64,000 nucleotides of DNA from Imbricaverruca yamaguchii (GCA_034440575.1 JAOTOL010001634.1:2247501-2311500); one strand, 5' to 3'; positions 11,166 to 22,540 are shown, counted from the first letter of the stretch. The notes: generated by a model not told the origin, from the sequence alone. A program made the numbers and translations.

Positions 11166-13530
11166 CTGGAAGATTAGGTGCAGTGCAGCACTCTCTACCA
11201 GCATATCTAAAGTGCTGGAGCTCATCCTTGTAGAATGGCTGGAGCCATTTTTCGATAAAAATGATGCTCAGTTTGGCTTGGTTGGTTATTGGTTTTACGA
11301 CACATCGACCGTTGAGTCATGTAGCGTCGCCAATCTCTCACGCCGATTGGTCGCGGGCGTAGAGTAGCGACAGGTGAGACTCGAACTCACAACCTTTCGA
11401 TTATGAGACGAGCAACTTACCCCTAGGCTACTCGTCCCCGCTCAGTTTGGCTTCAAAGCCAGACACTCCACCACCCAGGCTACATATGTTCTGAAGCTTG
11501 GGTTTATTCGCTCTGGGTTTATGAAGCACCAGCCACAGCTGCATTATTTTTCGACATTGATGGCGCATATGGCGCGACGTGGCATCACTGATGAAGTTAC
11601 ATAGTATGGGTGTCAGAGGTTTCATTGGGTTCTTCTTGACAAACCTTTTAGCCTCCAGAACGTTTCGTGTTGGAATAGGCCGCACACTCTCTGACACTTC
11701 TCTACAACTTAACGGAGTCCCGCAGGGAAGCGTATTAAGTGTAGCATTGTTTGCTGTCGCTATCAATGATGTTGCTGCATCATTGCCGACTTCCGTAGGC
11801 AAAGCGCTATTTGTAGATTATTTCGCCGTATGGTGTTCTTCGCGATCTGTTCGCACGGTGGAGAGACAACTCAAGCTGGCTGTTCAGAAGGTTCAGAGTT
11901 GGTGTGATGAAACAGGTTTCGTCATGTCCACTTCGAAAACCATCGATGTACACTTCTGCCGCAGGCGCTCTTGCACCAACCCCATTATTATGCTCAACAG
12001 GCGCCATATTATATTCCAGCCTGCTATCAAGTTGATAGATATATGGATGGACCGCCGACTAACGTACAACACCCACATAAAATATCTTGTGCAGAAATGC
12101 ACTGAGAGACTGCAGGTGATGGGTACTGTCTCTATGTGCTCATATGGAACAGACAGATCCATGTTGCTCCTCATGTACCGATCGTTCGTACGCTCTAAAA
12201 TGGACTATGGATGTTTATATATGATGAGACGTGCGTTACAACGAAACGCCGTCTGGACGTGATCCACAAAACAGCCATTCGCATTGCCACTGGAGCTTTC
12301 TGTACTTCACCGGTCGGTAGGTTAATGGCTGAGACTGATGAACTTCCTCTTGTGTTACGCCGTACACTACTGGGAGCGAGATACTCATGTAAGGTCGCAC
12401 AGAACCGGAAGCACCCAGCATATCAATGGACATTTTCAAAGCCATCGCCGCCACTCCGTTCACTCAGCAATCAGCGTGTCCTCCCTTTTACTGGACGTAT
12501 GGCCCCGACCTTTCGTAAGTGCAACATCAAACCAGGTTATGTGGCACGCGCTGCCACTCCGAATATCCCCCTTGGCAGGTTGTCCCAGTCCAGACAGACC
12601 TTACTCTGTCCTGCTCAAAGAAGTGGAGTGTCAACTCCGAAGAATTCCGCATGTTGGCGTTGGAGAAAATACACCAGTACCGTGAATTCTTTCGCACATA
12701 CACAGACGGCTCCATGTCCTCGTCGAGAGTGGGATGCGCGTACGTCGATCGACGCTGTATTGTATATTTCCGCTTACGGAAGCAGGCGTCGATTTTCACT
12801 GCTGTACTATATGCCATCATGGAAGCTTTTTACTTTATACAGGATGATCAATTTACAAATCACGTGGTTTCTACTGACTCCTTAAGCAGTCTTTTGGGAA
12901 TGAAGTCTTTCAACCCGGATAACAGGCTTGTCTAAATATTTTTTTTTTCGCATCGTCAAATCCCTAACTGTTAACGACAAATACCGTATTCTGTTGGATC
13001 CCTAGTCATGTTGGACTTGCTGGAAATGAAGCTGCCGATATAGCCGCCAAGTACGCTGCCAGTAATGGCCGTGAAATTCGCCTGCCTCTTCCGCCAAGAG
13101 ATATGTATCCCTCCATTTTATCATATATACGATCGGAATGGCAACGAGCCTACAACTCCAAGCCTAGTAAGCTGAGAGTAATAAAACCAGAACTAAGAGT
13201 GTGGCAGTCCTCACACCGGACCTCACGACGAGAGGAAGTAACGCTCTGTCGATTGAGGATAGGGCATGTCATTGCGACACACAGTTACTTGCTGACCGGT
13301 GATGACCGTCCTTTATGCCCACGGTGTACTGACGCACTTACTGTTTATCATGCTTTTATAGGCTGTTTATTCTTGGAACCTCTACGCCACCATATTTTAG
13401 GACGTGTAAACAGCGACACTGCGTATCCTGCTAAAGGATGACTCTGAGGTCTATCTTCTGGGGACATTTTTACCTTCCTTCGACAAGCAAGTTTTGATGC
13501 TATTTTTCGTCCACCCTAAATATTATGTTT
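11166..13530 (+). pseudogene. I-like LINE ORF2 remnant: reverse transcriptase, RNase H and C-terminal zinc knuckle
   Basis: Spread over three frames, the plus strand shows SKVLELILVEWLEP, QFGFKARHSTTQAT (split by the SINE at 11280), ALFFDIDGAYG, NGVPQGSVLS and the catalytic box region ALFVDYFAVWC. Next come the RNase H motif YTDGS (about 12697), PSHVGLAGNEAADIAAK (about 12990) and a C-terminal knuckle CPRC...VYHAFIGC (about 13317). RT, RNase H and a Cys/His tail in this order are typical of the I group. The F-x-D-D box reads FVDY and the RNase H acidic residue before LYAI reads V, so catalysis is lost, and many frameshifts are present. The 5' portion is absent. The sequence ends where a putative transposon border (AGGGTGGTCC) begins near 13541. 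Confidence 0.85.
11280..11439 (-). mobile_element. tRNA-derived SINE, copy 2, inserted in the LINE
   Basis: Same family as 2766-2937 on the opposite strand, with intact A box TAGCCTAGGGG and anticodon-loop string CTCATAAT. A perfect 14-bp duplication GCTCAGTTTGGCTT flanks it (11266-11279 and 11440-11453). Removing the SINE rejoins the LINE frame QFGFKAR, proving it inserted after the LINE. Confidence 0.95.
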
Positions 13531-13708
13531 AACTGGCTACTAGGGTGGTCCAAAAACATAGTGAAAATAAAAATGTTGTGTAATGTTTCGGGCATGATGT
13601 CGATCTTGTTTCATTTCCTGTTAGATATGTCCATACAAAATTTCGTGCCGATCGGACTATGTTTGCAACTCCCCCCTAAAGTCTACTCTTTTTTCTTCCC
13701 ACAGGCGC

Positions 13709-15950
13709 ATGGCTTCTACTAGGGAGCTCGCATGGTGGCTTATTGGGCACCCTGAATGTGAGCTAACACGTGCCAGGCTGCCCTCTAAAGGGCAGGTGCT
13801 CAGCAAGTTTTACTTGCATCATGGAATTGAGAACAAAACCAAACCCGTGGCCGCCGAGGGGGTGATAGAGGCAGTCCTCTTGATCTGGGGAGGGCCGGGA
13901 TCGCGACCGCCGCTCTCCGAACTGCCAAGGAGAAGCTCCTCTGCCTGATGGCCAAGTACGAGTCCTTCCAAAAACATCGGAAAACGGGACCACCCGTATG
14001 ACAGAGGAAATGTTCAAGGGGGACCTGGAGGACCTCTTCGACGTGGCGAGCAGTGATGCCCTCGATCGGATGACCGTGGAGGAGAACAAAGCCTTTCTCC
14101 ACAGCCAGCGGGAGGACCGAGCGACCACGTCCATGGGGGGCTTAGACTGCGTCACAATTGAGGCCCAAGAGAGGAAGAAGAAGAGGGAGCGGGCAGAAGA
14201 GATGAGGAAGGATCGCTCGAAGAAGGAGAAGGAAGCCATGACATCCGTCGCACCGTCTGACTGCTTGACCTCGTATTCGTCCTCCGCCTCCGAGGAAAAC
14301 ATACGATAGTGATGTAAACTTAACCAGTCCCAGTCACTCGAAACGGAGTAAAGTCGAGGGGAGCAAAATCCACAGCCTTGCTCTCTGCGGACATCACTTC
14401 CACCTCGGATCGGTTCAACGTCTCAGACCAGGTGGCGATGGGGACGATGGGAGCATTTATATCGGCATTCGGACAGGACCTGGGGAGTCTTTCTTTGTCT
14501 CGCAGGACCATCCGACGCCACAGAATCAGGAATCGGGAGGTCATCGCCAAGTCGGAAACGATAAACATTCTGGATGGGATTCATGTCCTTGTCAACTGGG
14601 ACGGGAAGTAACTTCCTGACCCGTCGGGCAAGGACCAGATCGACCGAATCGCCATCCTGGTCATGGCTGGGGGACGGAACATCTCCTGGGAGTCCCCAAG
14701 ATACCCCGCAGCACAGGCACGGCTCAGGGAGAGGCTGTCCTCAAGGCGATCCCGGAGGCTCAGTTGCAGACCAGAGTTCAGGGCTTGGTGTTCGACACGA
14801 CGGCATCAAACACGGGGCTGTATGAAGGAGCCTGCGTGAAGATCCAGGAAGGCCTTGGACGCGAGCCCCTCTGGGTGGCCTGCCGAGACCACGTGCTGGA
14901 GGTCATCATGGGGACGTGTTCAAGAGCTCCTACAGACCATCCCGAGGACGGAACATCCTTCTCTTCGTTTCATTTAGGGATCGTTGGAGCTTAATTGACC
15001 GGTCTTCTTGGAGCTCTGCCATGGAAAAAGATAGCCTCCATGCTCTTCTGACCGGGGAGCTCTCGGAGCATATGGAGCGAGCCCTCCACGAGCTGAAGGG
15101 TGCTCTGGAGAACGGCACTCACCCGAGGGAGGACTACGAAGAACTCCTCTGGCTCTCGTACCGATTCTTCGGAGGAGACCTCGGGAAAGACTGCAGGTTC
15201 CGGGCCACAGGTGCCCTCCACCAAGCCAGGTGGATGGCCAAGGGAATTTACGCTCTGAAGGTCTTCTTCTTCCGAGGTCAAAGAAAGCTGACCGCTTACG
15301 AGCTGCAGGCCATGGAGGACATTTCCCTCTTCGTGGCCATCCTGTACGCCACAAAGTGGAATGAGGCCCTGGTTCCTTAACGAGCTCCCCTCAACGACCT
15401 CCTGTTCATGTGAGACCTCTCTCGAGGGATCCCCAAACCAAGGGTGGCGGACGTGGCGGTCAAAGCCTACCGTCGTCACCTTTGGTACGTCTCGGAGGAC
15501 CTTGTGGCTCTGTCCTTCATGGACGAGAGCATCAGCAATGAGGAGAAGGAGACCATGGTCAGGAACCTGTTCAGACGTGAGAGAAAAGGCTTCAAGCGAC
15601 TGGACGGGAAGGGGTTCTCCCCGGGCATTGACCTGGAGGACCTCGTGATCTCCAGGACTAGGAGGACCCTGGATATCCTTCTTCCTGTACGGGAGGAAGA
15701 AGTGGGAACCCTCTTGGAGAAGAGTCCCGAGACATGGGAGACTGAGGCCACCTTCCTGGACATGAAGGGGAACGTCTCGCAGATGAAGGTAGTCAACGAC
15801 GCGGCGGAGAGAGGTATCGCCGTGGCCACCTTCTTCAACTCGATCATCATCAAGGACAAGGTCCAGCAACAGTACCTCCTGAAAGTAGTGGCCAAACACA
15901 GGAAGGAGAAGCCTTCCATCTCCAAAGCAGCATATGTGGAGAAAAAGGAT
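13709..15950 (+). pseudogene. Broken transposase-like gene of an unnamed animal family
   Basis: An acceptor-like TTTTTTCTTCCCACAG precedes ATG 13709. Fragments in shifting frames follow a fixed order: QVLSKFYLHHG (about 13793), AKEKLLCLMAKYESFQKHRK, DLEDLFDVASSDALDRM (about 14022), NKAFLHSQRE, a Lys/Glu-rich coiled segment, NVSDQVAMG, IHVLVNWDGK (about 14580), KDQIDRIAILVMAGG, LVFDTTASNTG (about 14785), CRDHVLEV (about 14880), FRATGALHQARWMAKGIYAL (about 15200), HLWYVSEDLVAL and KVVNDAAERG (about 15786), ending near 15950. From memory this order (DLFD-ADAL, WDGK, FDTTASNTG, CRHHxxE, HQARWMAK, VNDxAERG) recurs in multicopy uncharacterised proteins of many animals. The DTTASN and Cys-His motifs resemble hAT transposase motifs, but class is uncertain. 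At least four frameshifts make it a pseudogene. GC-rich composition differs from its AT-rich flanks. Confidence 0.7.
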
Positions 15951-17085
15951 AGTGTATTACCTTTATTTTCATTATTTACATTCATTATTAATTTTACATT
16001 ATTTGGTTGTCAGTGTTCCTTTCACTGTACAAGTTTTCAAACGGAAAGGAGTAACAGTGCTTAGTAATCAAACAACAACAATGTTTTGCTTATATTAACC
16101 TTGAGATGAAGATCTTGTCTAAATAAAAATATTTTGTATGTGTTACAACTTTCTTTTAGTTACCTTACCAAATTAATGACATCCAAAATTCCCATCATTA
16201 TCTTCAGTGAACCCTGAACAAAATATTTTCTTGTATGTAAAAGTAGGTAGTATGGATATACCAATACTCGAGTTGACACGGACATCTTTATTCTTTGTGA
16301 GCTTTTTCTGTCCTTTTTTTGAAGTTTTTTGTTGTCTACTTCTTCTTCGGGGACCTCTAAATATTCTCCGATTGGAGCAATATTTCACTCGATTACGTGT
16401 ATCACCAATTGGAACAAGAACAAAGAACAGGAATCATGCCAAGACAAATTTCCAAAATTTTGTTTTGGGACCAACCTACTGACTACTGTAGCAACATAGT
16501 AGATGCCTGTAAACACAGTTGTGGGCGCAAAATGACTCTGGTAGACGACGCGTCCCTAAACCTAAACTCATCATCACTATCATTGGTAATCTGTTGTTTT
16601 CAGCAATTAACATGCCGAAAATCTTGACATGGAAAATTTGGAAAAGGTATCTTGAAAATCTTCAAATACTTAACGTTTTATCAAGTTATTCTATGTGTGG
16701 GATAAACTTCCGGACTGGAATGTTGAAATGCACTTCACAAATGCATGATGATTATGATCATTAGGTTTTCTTTCACAAAGTTTGTATTGATTAAAAATTG
16801 ACACAATTTCCACTGAAAGACCAGTTGAACGACCGGCATATTTCCAAGACACGTTAAAAGGGTCGACCGTCCTGACAGGGCTTTCGGTCCTCGCATTAAT
16901 GCATAAAGTTGCTTATGGTACTGTTTCAAACATGAAGGGCGCTTTTCCACCACGGGAACGGTATATTCTGGCCTGTGGCATGCTTTCCAAAGTTGGATGG
17001 GCTTATAGGCTTGTAGCTAAAAAAATGGGCGCTCATCCAGGCCTTGCGGCGATCTCTGAGGCATTGCAGTACCATTCCAAACCTC
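15951..17085. other. No recognisable gene
   Basis: AT-rich downstream flank of the broken transposase-like gene. I see no terminal repeat that would close that element, and no coding signature. Confidence 0.4.
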
Positions 17086-17089
17086 CGAA

Positions 17090-17126
17090 GCATATCATAT
17101 ATTTGAGGAGGTGATATATGATATGC
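17090..17126. repeat. 13-bp perfect hairpin
   Basis: GCATATCATATAT (17090-17102) and its exact reverse complement (17114-17126) flank an 11-nt loop. Confidence 0.85.
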
Positions 17127-17229
17127 GCACGGACATCCTCTGTCCAAAGGGCTACATCTTGAGTTCTAGTGCGTACTTTCAGACATTGGAGCGCTCTTTT
17201 AACACGGACACCGGAAGGGCGGGGGTGGG

Positions 17230-17425
17230 GTGGAATCCGCCCACCCCCCACCCCCACTCCTGTTTTTTAACGATATCCCATAATCGGGCGGGAATACGGT
17301 AATGTGACTTTTACCACTTGTGGCTGTGGTAATCTTGAGATTTTCTTAATCATTGGCACGCGCATCCAATGCAACACAAGGTTCGAAATCTGTTGATAAA
17401 TATAGGAACTACGAGAGTGCAAGAC
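17230..17425 (+). repeat. Dispersed repeat shared with 45.4 kb
   Basis: GGAATCCGCC, TGTTTTTTAA, TATCCCATAA, CGGGCGG, ATCTGTTGATAAATATAGGA and similar blocks occur in the same order at about 45408-45555. A TTAA at 17199 followed by CACGGACACCGG resembles the TTAA elements elsewhere, but no partner end is found. Confidence 0.55.
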
Positions 17426-17437
17426 AATATTTTTCAT

Positions 17438-17526
17438 AAAAATAAGGGATTTGTTGCATGCATTCTTCATTGCGCACATGTTCCTGCATGTGCGCAATGA
17501 AGAATGCACGCAACCAATCCCTTTTG
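17438..17526. repeat. Long near-perfect inverted repeat
   Basis: The 21-bp core GCATTCTTCATTGCGCACATG (17460-17480) matches its reverse complement at 17487-17507 exactly, with loop TTCCTG. The pairing continues outwards through GTTGC and AAGGGATT with single mismatches. No protein is encoded. Confidence 0.85.
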
Positions 17527-17737
17527 ATTAAAAACAAAATCGTTAAGAAATGAAAGCTATGCATCCCCCGCAAAAATAAAACTATCAGAAAAGTTCGTCC
17601 ATACCAGGGCCACACGTCAAGAAAACGCTTACAAAATACTATTCCTAGGTGCATTAATGGGGCATCACTCACAAGCATTGTTTGTGCTCGCATGAAGTGT
17701 TTCAGGAAATTGTTAAATCCATTCCGCCTAATCTCCC

Positions 17738-18297
17738 ACTGTTAGTTATTGTGGTTTAAGGGTGCATCGACTGCTTTGATCGGGGTCGCGGTAACGCAGT
17801 TTGTAGAGCGTCAGACTCTGATCGCAAGATCGTGGGTTCGAGTCTCACAGCCGACGGCATTTACTAGTCCACACGCGACCAAGACATGAAAGGTTGACGA
17901 CGCTGTATAACCTAGTAGCTGAATGCGTGGGAAAAGAACCCAGGGTTCTTCTTCGATTGCATAGGTCATAAAGGGCCCGTTGCATAACATAATGCCATTT
18001 AATCATAAAGGCGAGTGAACGACAGTTAGGACAGCGAGTTATAAGATCATGGATCTCTTGATGCTAAAACTGGTACTAGCCACTTATGCATCGTATATTA
18101 GTGGCCGGTGTAAATCACAGAAAATCTAATGTCCAAGAGATATTTAAAAGGCTCACCTGAGTGAGCGATGTCCGACTCATCCCCTTACTTCCCGGAGAGG
18201 GACATAGGTGCGTCCAAAGTGACGTTTCCATTCGTGAGCAAGCCGGGGGCATAATACTAAAATGTATCGACGACATTGGTGCGACCCCATCTCCCAC
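17738..18297 (-). mobile_element. I-like LINE 3' end, interrupted by a SINE-like insertion
   Basis: Minus-strand reading gives a degraded C-terminal coding end (GDESDIAHS, LDIRFSVIYTGH) matching the copy at 25816-26163, then the 3' untranslated tail ending GTCGATGCACCC...AACCACAATAACTAAC. Sequence between about 17775 and 17965 has no counterpart in the 25.6-kb copy and holds a tRNA-like segment. Confidence 0.75.
17785..17870 (+). mobile_element. Second tRNA-like SINE head
   Basis: Shows an A-box-like region (GTAACGCAGTTTGTAGAGCG) and a clear B box (GTGGGTTCGAGTCTCAC). It differs from the main SINE family and has an anticodon-loop-like CTCTGAT. The 3' half cannot form a proper acceptor stem, so it is not a functional tRNA gene. 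Possible short duplications TCGACTGC/TCGATTGC flank it. Confidence 0.6.
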
Positions 18298-18601
18298 TAA
18301 ACTCCATTATTTGGGATTTTTGTCCCTCTGACTTCCTGAACATTCCTATGTTATGGCGAAACATGCTTTGCGCCACAAATATTTTGTGGACGCGATTGCC
18401 TTTGTGCTTTGCCGATTGTGTAGGGGCTCCTAGTATCTAGTTCTGACTTTTGCCTCGGATTCTGCTGAGCACTACCGGTCCGAGCATCTGTCACAAATAG
18501 GGAGAGGGTACACATGAAGGCATGTGTGTTTGTTAGTTCACCTGTACCAGACAATCACACACCACCTGCGCCATTATATGGAACATATACAATTGTTTTA
18601 A

Positions 18602-19608
18602 CACTCGCACGTCCGGCGGTACGCGCCAACTTCGCATGTCCGGGGGGGGGGGCAGATGACTGCCCCCTAAGAACTCTGGAACTATGCTAGCTAGCGACAA
18701 ACGGAAAACGGCGTTGGATAGCTGGTGACGGGCTCTATCGAAAATGTTTCGGTAAGTTGTTTTTCGCCCAGGTCAGCATTCAGGTCACTGGGCATTCAGG
18801 TCAGCATTCAGGTCATAGGTCAAATTCGATCAGATCAGGTGGGACTCAGATATTGACACATATCTCAGGACCTGTAACAGAAACAAACGGCGATCGCCAT
18901 TCGACAGTCCTTGAAATTCGTCAACGGAAACTCAGGAGGTCATGAAGTCATGACCTCAGGTCAAGGTCATGAAGTCTCCTAGGGAGGTCATGTAATGTAT
19001 CAATCGACACGTCTTGGTGATACAAGCACAATGACGGTAATTTCAGCCTTCTAGCTCAATGCAGTGCGATATATGCGCGAAATGTGGAGAGACTCAGGTG
19101 ACCTCAGAGACCTTGGTGAGGTCACTGAGCAAAATGTCAGCGGGTAGCATTGAGCATAGCTTCCGTCTCCATGCCACAACCGTTATCAATCCTTCCGAGC
19201 TACTAATAGGTAACCAGGAAACATTTGTATATTTTACCATAGCCCTATAATGGGGCAGCCAGGCAGCGACCTGACCTAAGGTCAATGCCACGAAACAAAA
19301 AGCGATATACATATGGTCCCTGATGAGATCATGACATGTTATAAGTTTGAGATCAATCGCCGAATTATTGTGGGAAGTTAAGCCACCTAGAACTCCGAGT
19401 GTAGTTGGGTCACTTCGCCCGATCTGGTGGCCTGACCTGAGATGACCCAGGATTAAAATTGTATGAGGATATGCGGAAAAGACCAATGAACAGCTATGCG
19501 AGGTTTGGCCTTGCTAACCCGATTAGTTTGGCGGCAAATGAGGAAAAACCGGAGGGCGGATATCCCCCCCTGCGTCTGGAGTTAAGGTTGTCCCCCGGCG
19601 TGCGCGGG
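18602..19608. mobile_element. TTAA-flanked non-autonomous DNA element, family C
   Basis: TTAA at 18598-18601 and 19609-19612 flank inverted ends CACTCGCACGTCCGG and, read inward on the other strand, CCCGCGCACGCCGG. TTAA duplication with C-rich ends is the piggyBac pattern. The interior is non-coding and dense in AGGTCA/TGACCT motifs (for example 18935-18990). No transposase is present. Confidence 0.65.
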
Positions 19609-19629
19609 TTAAGGTTGTATGCAGACCGA

Positions 19630-19725
19630 TGGACTTCAGAATCCACTTTTGCGATACTATAAATCCTCGCATCTTCCTTTTGTTGTGGTTTATCTCGACG
19701 CGCACGCTCCTGCGCCAAGGGGCGC
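19630..19725 (-). pseudogene. Fragment of the unnamed transposase-like family (minus)
   Basis: Encodes AQERARRDK...KEDARI...AKVDSEV, the same segment found in plus orientation at 20128-20218. Only this basic, coiled part is present. Confidence 0.6.
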
Positions 19726-19789
19726 GAAAAAAAAAAAAAAGGCCACCCCGGACGCCCCTGTGTAAGACTTACACAGCGAGGTCAAGTCG

Positions 19790-20225
19790 CGTAAAGCGCC
19801 TGATGCTGTCATCAGGGAAGTCAGGGAATTTTGGGATTTAGCCCGAATTCCCACCCGCAAGCATCAGCGGTGCATCGACAAACTGCTAAAGAAGTACGCA
19901 GAAGTGAGAAACCTCACTTCTCACGCAAAGGAAAATGCACGTCTTCCTTTGTTAACACCAAACGAAGGACCTGCATGCGACACATGGACAATCTGTTGGA
20001 CATCGCTCGTGGGAATACCATGGAAATTATTTAAATTTAAGAGGACAGTACATTTCTGGAATCTCAACGACAGAACGGCCGAAAGGGAAGCATGCAGACA
20101 GTCGATCGCGGCCTCGCAAAGCGGGAACCCAGGCAATCCCAGCGTCTGGCACAGGAGCGTGCGCGTCGAGATAAGGAAGATGCGAGGATTTGTAGTTTAG
20201 CAAAAGTGGATTCTGAAGTCACTCG
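19790..20225 (+). pseudogene. N-terminal fragment of the unnamed transposase-like family
   Basis: Frames shift but keep the family order: VREFWDLARIPTRKHQRCID, then HMDNLLDIARGNTMEII (about 19982), then STFLESQRQNGR, GSMQTVD and the basic AQERARRDKEDARI region. This parallels the 13.7-kb copy (LFDVASSDAL, FLHSQRE, TSMGGLD), confirming one repeated family. A stop (TAA, about 20032) and a frameshift near 19940 break it, and the central and C-terminal parts are missing. Confidence 0.65.
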
Positions 20226-20229
20226 GGGG

Positions 20230-21770
20230 CCTGTTGATGTTCTCGTCTTACGTTTTTTTTTTTGCGGTAGATGTCATCTGGGACCTGAAAAAGCGAGGAG
20301 AAAAAAGTTACACCTATAGCATGGTTTCTTTAAGAATTGGCGTCTAGATTTGCTGGTTATTACCTAAGCAGGCAACAACACATCATAAAACGTGTTCCCA
20401 GTACGTGAGGGGACCGACGCGGCGGCAGGGTGGCTTCAATGCCTCCTCCATGACAGGTACATTTAGCGTGATGCATGGTTACCTGAAGAGGGAAAGAGAA
20501 CCGCGAAAAATAACATTGGTTGACGTGCGGAGTACTTTTTAATCAGCGCTTGGTGCCTATTCTCGAAAAGCGTGAGAACAGGAAAGTTAGTGACGTCATT
20601 CAATGTTGGTGTTAGTTTGCTATTTATCAGTTATTAGCCCATGGGGACTTCAACGCAATTAAGCCTATATACTCTGTGACTAACAACCCGGGGACAGTGC
20701 TAAAATTTTTAATCGCTCTGAAACATCACTACGTTTCTTTTCATTCCTAACCTCACCATTTTGGGGGGCGCCCAGAGAGAAATTCGGATTTCGCAAAAAT
20801 AAGTGGCACATTGATAAGCTTGCGCGTGCTCTTCGTTCCACAGAAAACGAAAACATGGCGTGGCCGTGGTTTTATTCTCAGTTAATCGAGCGTACTTATA
20901 CACTAAATGATAGTGTCTTATGCACATATGAGGAAAAATGGTTCCTCAATGTCCAGAAGGTTGTGTCAAATGTCACGCTCCTTTCTTCTTCAAGATCGAA
21001 ACGAAAGATTGCCTTCTGGTCTCTCAGTTAATTCTGGTATAGGACTTCGTTCTGGTATAAGACTTCTTTCTAATAGAAGTCATCGTTCTGGTATAGGACT
21101 TCGTTAAGTCCTGAGGAAGCGGGATCCCGAAATACAGCCGAACCTTTAAACAGCATTTTAGTCTTTTTTCGGTATAAGCAAACGTATCCGTCGTCATGTT
21201 TGCATTTCCGAAGCAGTAATGTGTGCAACAATCACTCATAGGTGGTGATTGTCAGTCATGTGATTGATTGTAGGATGTACAGCCTCGTTATCCCGCTAGC
21301 GTCTCCCAGTCACCACCAGTGTTTCCGGATGCAAAGATGTTATCCTCCTTTCTTTCGATTATCTTCGTTTTCGACATCGCTTGTTCGTTGGTGGGTGGGA
21401 TTGGTCAACGATCCGATAGTTCATATTCTGATGTTCCTTACACTGATACCGCTTTATATTTCTGAATATAAATACGAGCGCAATCCTAAGTTCTGATTGC
21501 GTTGTCAGCTTTCCGGATATGTCTGTCTCTGTTTTTGTGTGCCTCTATGTGTATGTCTGTTTCTGTGTGCCTCTATATGCCTGTCTGTCTCTGTGTGCCT
21601 GTATGTGTCTGTCACTGTCTCCTTCATGCTCCGTCTCCGTCTCACTCCCCACTCTTCTCTTCTAATCTTTCTCTCTTTTTACACACCCACACTGTCAACG
21701 TCCTATTGTTGAACCCCTCATCTAAGTTCGTAACATGTTCGTCTGCCTACTGACGCTGGTGTACGTTGCC
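20230..21770. other. No recognisable gene
   Basis: Contains short repeats of CTGGTATA(G/A)GACTTCGTT at about 21035-21105 and otherwise anonymous sequence. It precedes the thioredoxin exon and may be its intron. Confidence 0.4.
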
Positions 21771-21774
21771 ACAG

Positions 21775-21900
21775 GCAATGGCGAAGGAGCATACGGATGT
21801 AGTGTTCATGAAGGTGGACGTCGAGGAGCTGGACGAACTGGCGGCCGAGTACGAGATCAACTGCATGCCCACCTTCATCTTCATCAAGCAGGGCGAGAAG
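21775..21900 (+). CDS. Internal exon of a thioredoxin gene
   Basis: A 42-codon, phase-0 exon bounded by acceptor TTGCCACAG and donor GTAACTAGG. It encodes the central thioredoxin fold: a VVFMKVDVEE strand, the LAAEYEIN helix end, and CMPTFIFIK containing the cis-proline MPTF motif, ending at QGEK, a common exon boundary position before the conserved V. The active-site WCGPC exon and the C-terminal exon were not found in the window, so they lie in other introns, outside it, or this is an isolated remnant. No stop or frameshift is present, and codon choice is GC-rich and gene-like. Thioredoxin reduces protein disulphides in the cytosol using thioredoxin reductase. Confidence 0.85.
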
Positions 21901-22540
21901 GTAACTAGGCCGTGGCGTCCCACGATACGATAGGTGTTCCATGGCTGGCCTAGGGGGATGTTGCTGGTTTCCTCGGGAAGTACCTAACTCAGCGCGCTCC
22001 AAATGCACCTGATTCACCCATAATCCGTTCATTCGTAGTAAGTCGGAATAGCTTACAAGCAGTTTGCTTCACCGACAAGGCGATAACAATGTGGCGAAAC
22101 AGACTGTTGGTTTTTGAACTCACAGTTGCTTATTGCCGGCCAGAACATCGCAGTCGGTGCAGAGTTTTCTGGACAGTGAACACATCGAGATTCCATTGAT
22201 TTTCTTTTGCAATCAATGAGGCACTGCCATTAGTAGCAGGCGTTGCTTAGGGGCATTGCACGACTTAAATTAATAGGAAGGGTGCAGGGCTTCCGTGCTG
22301 CAGGCACAGGATCTGACGTCATGACCATGCCAACAGAGAACATGTAGAAGAACAGAGGCTCTCCTCCTCAGGCAGTCCATGGAGACAAATGTCGTTTCAC
22401 CAGGTGGCGCATCGAAGCGTATCGAACAAACGCGGGAAGTACTACCACATTTATTTTCTTTGAACAAAGAAAAGTCCTTGTTATCCGACAGGTTTCCCGT
22501 TCCCTCAGGTCTCTGGCCCGGTACGATCGCCCCACGCCCG
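21901..22540. other. Presumed intron following the thioredoxin exon
   Basis: No further coding signature or recognised repeat before the minisatellite begins. Confidence 0.35.

Noticed and set aside
14991..15899. 302-residue minus-strand open frame
   Set aside because: It is the antisense shadow of the GC-rich transposase-like pseudogene, whose plus-strand motifs (HQARWMAK, VVNDAAERG) are recognisable; the minus frame has no signature.
21111..21132. Second hammerhead-like core CTGAGGA ... CCCGAAA
   Set aside because: The only possible stem II leaves three unpaired bases and there is no convincing stem I or III.
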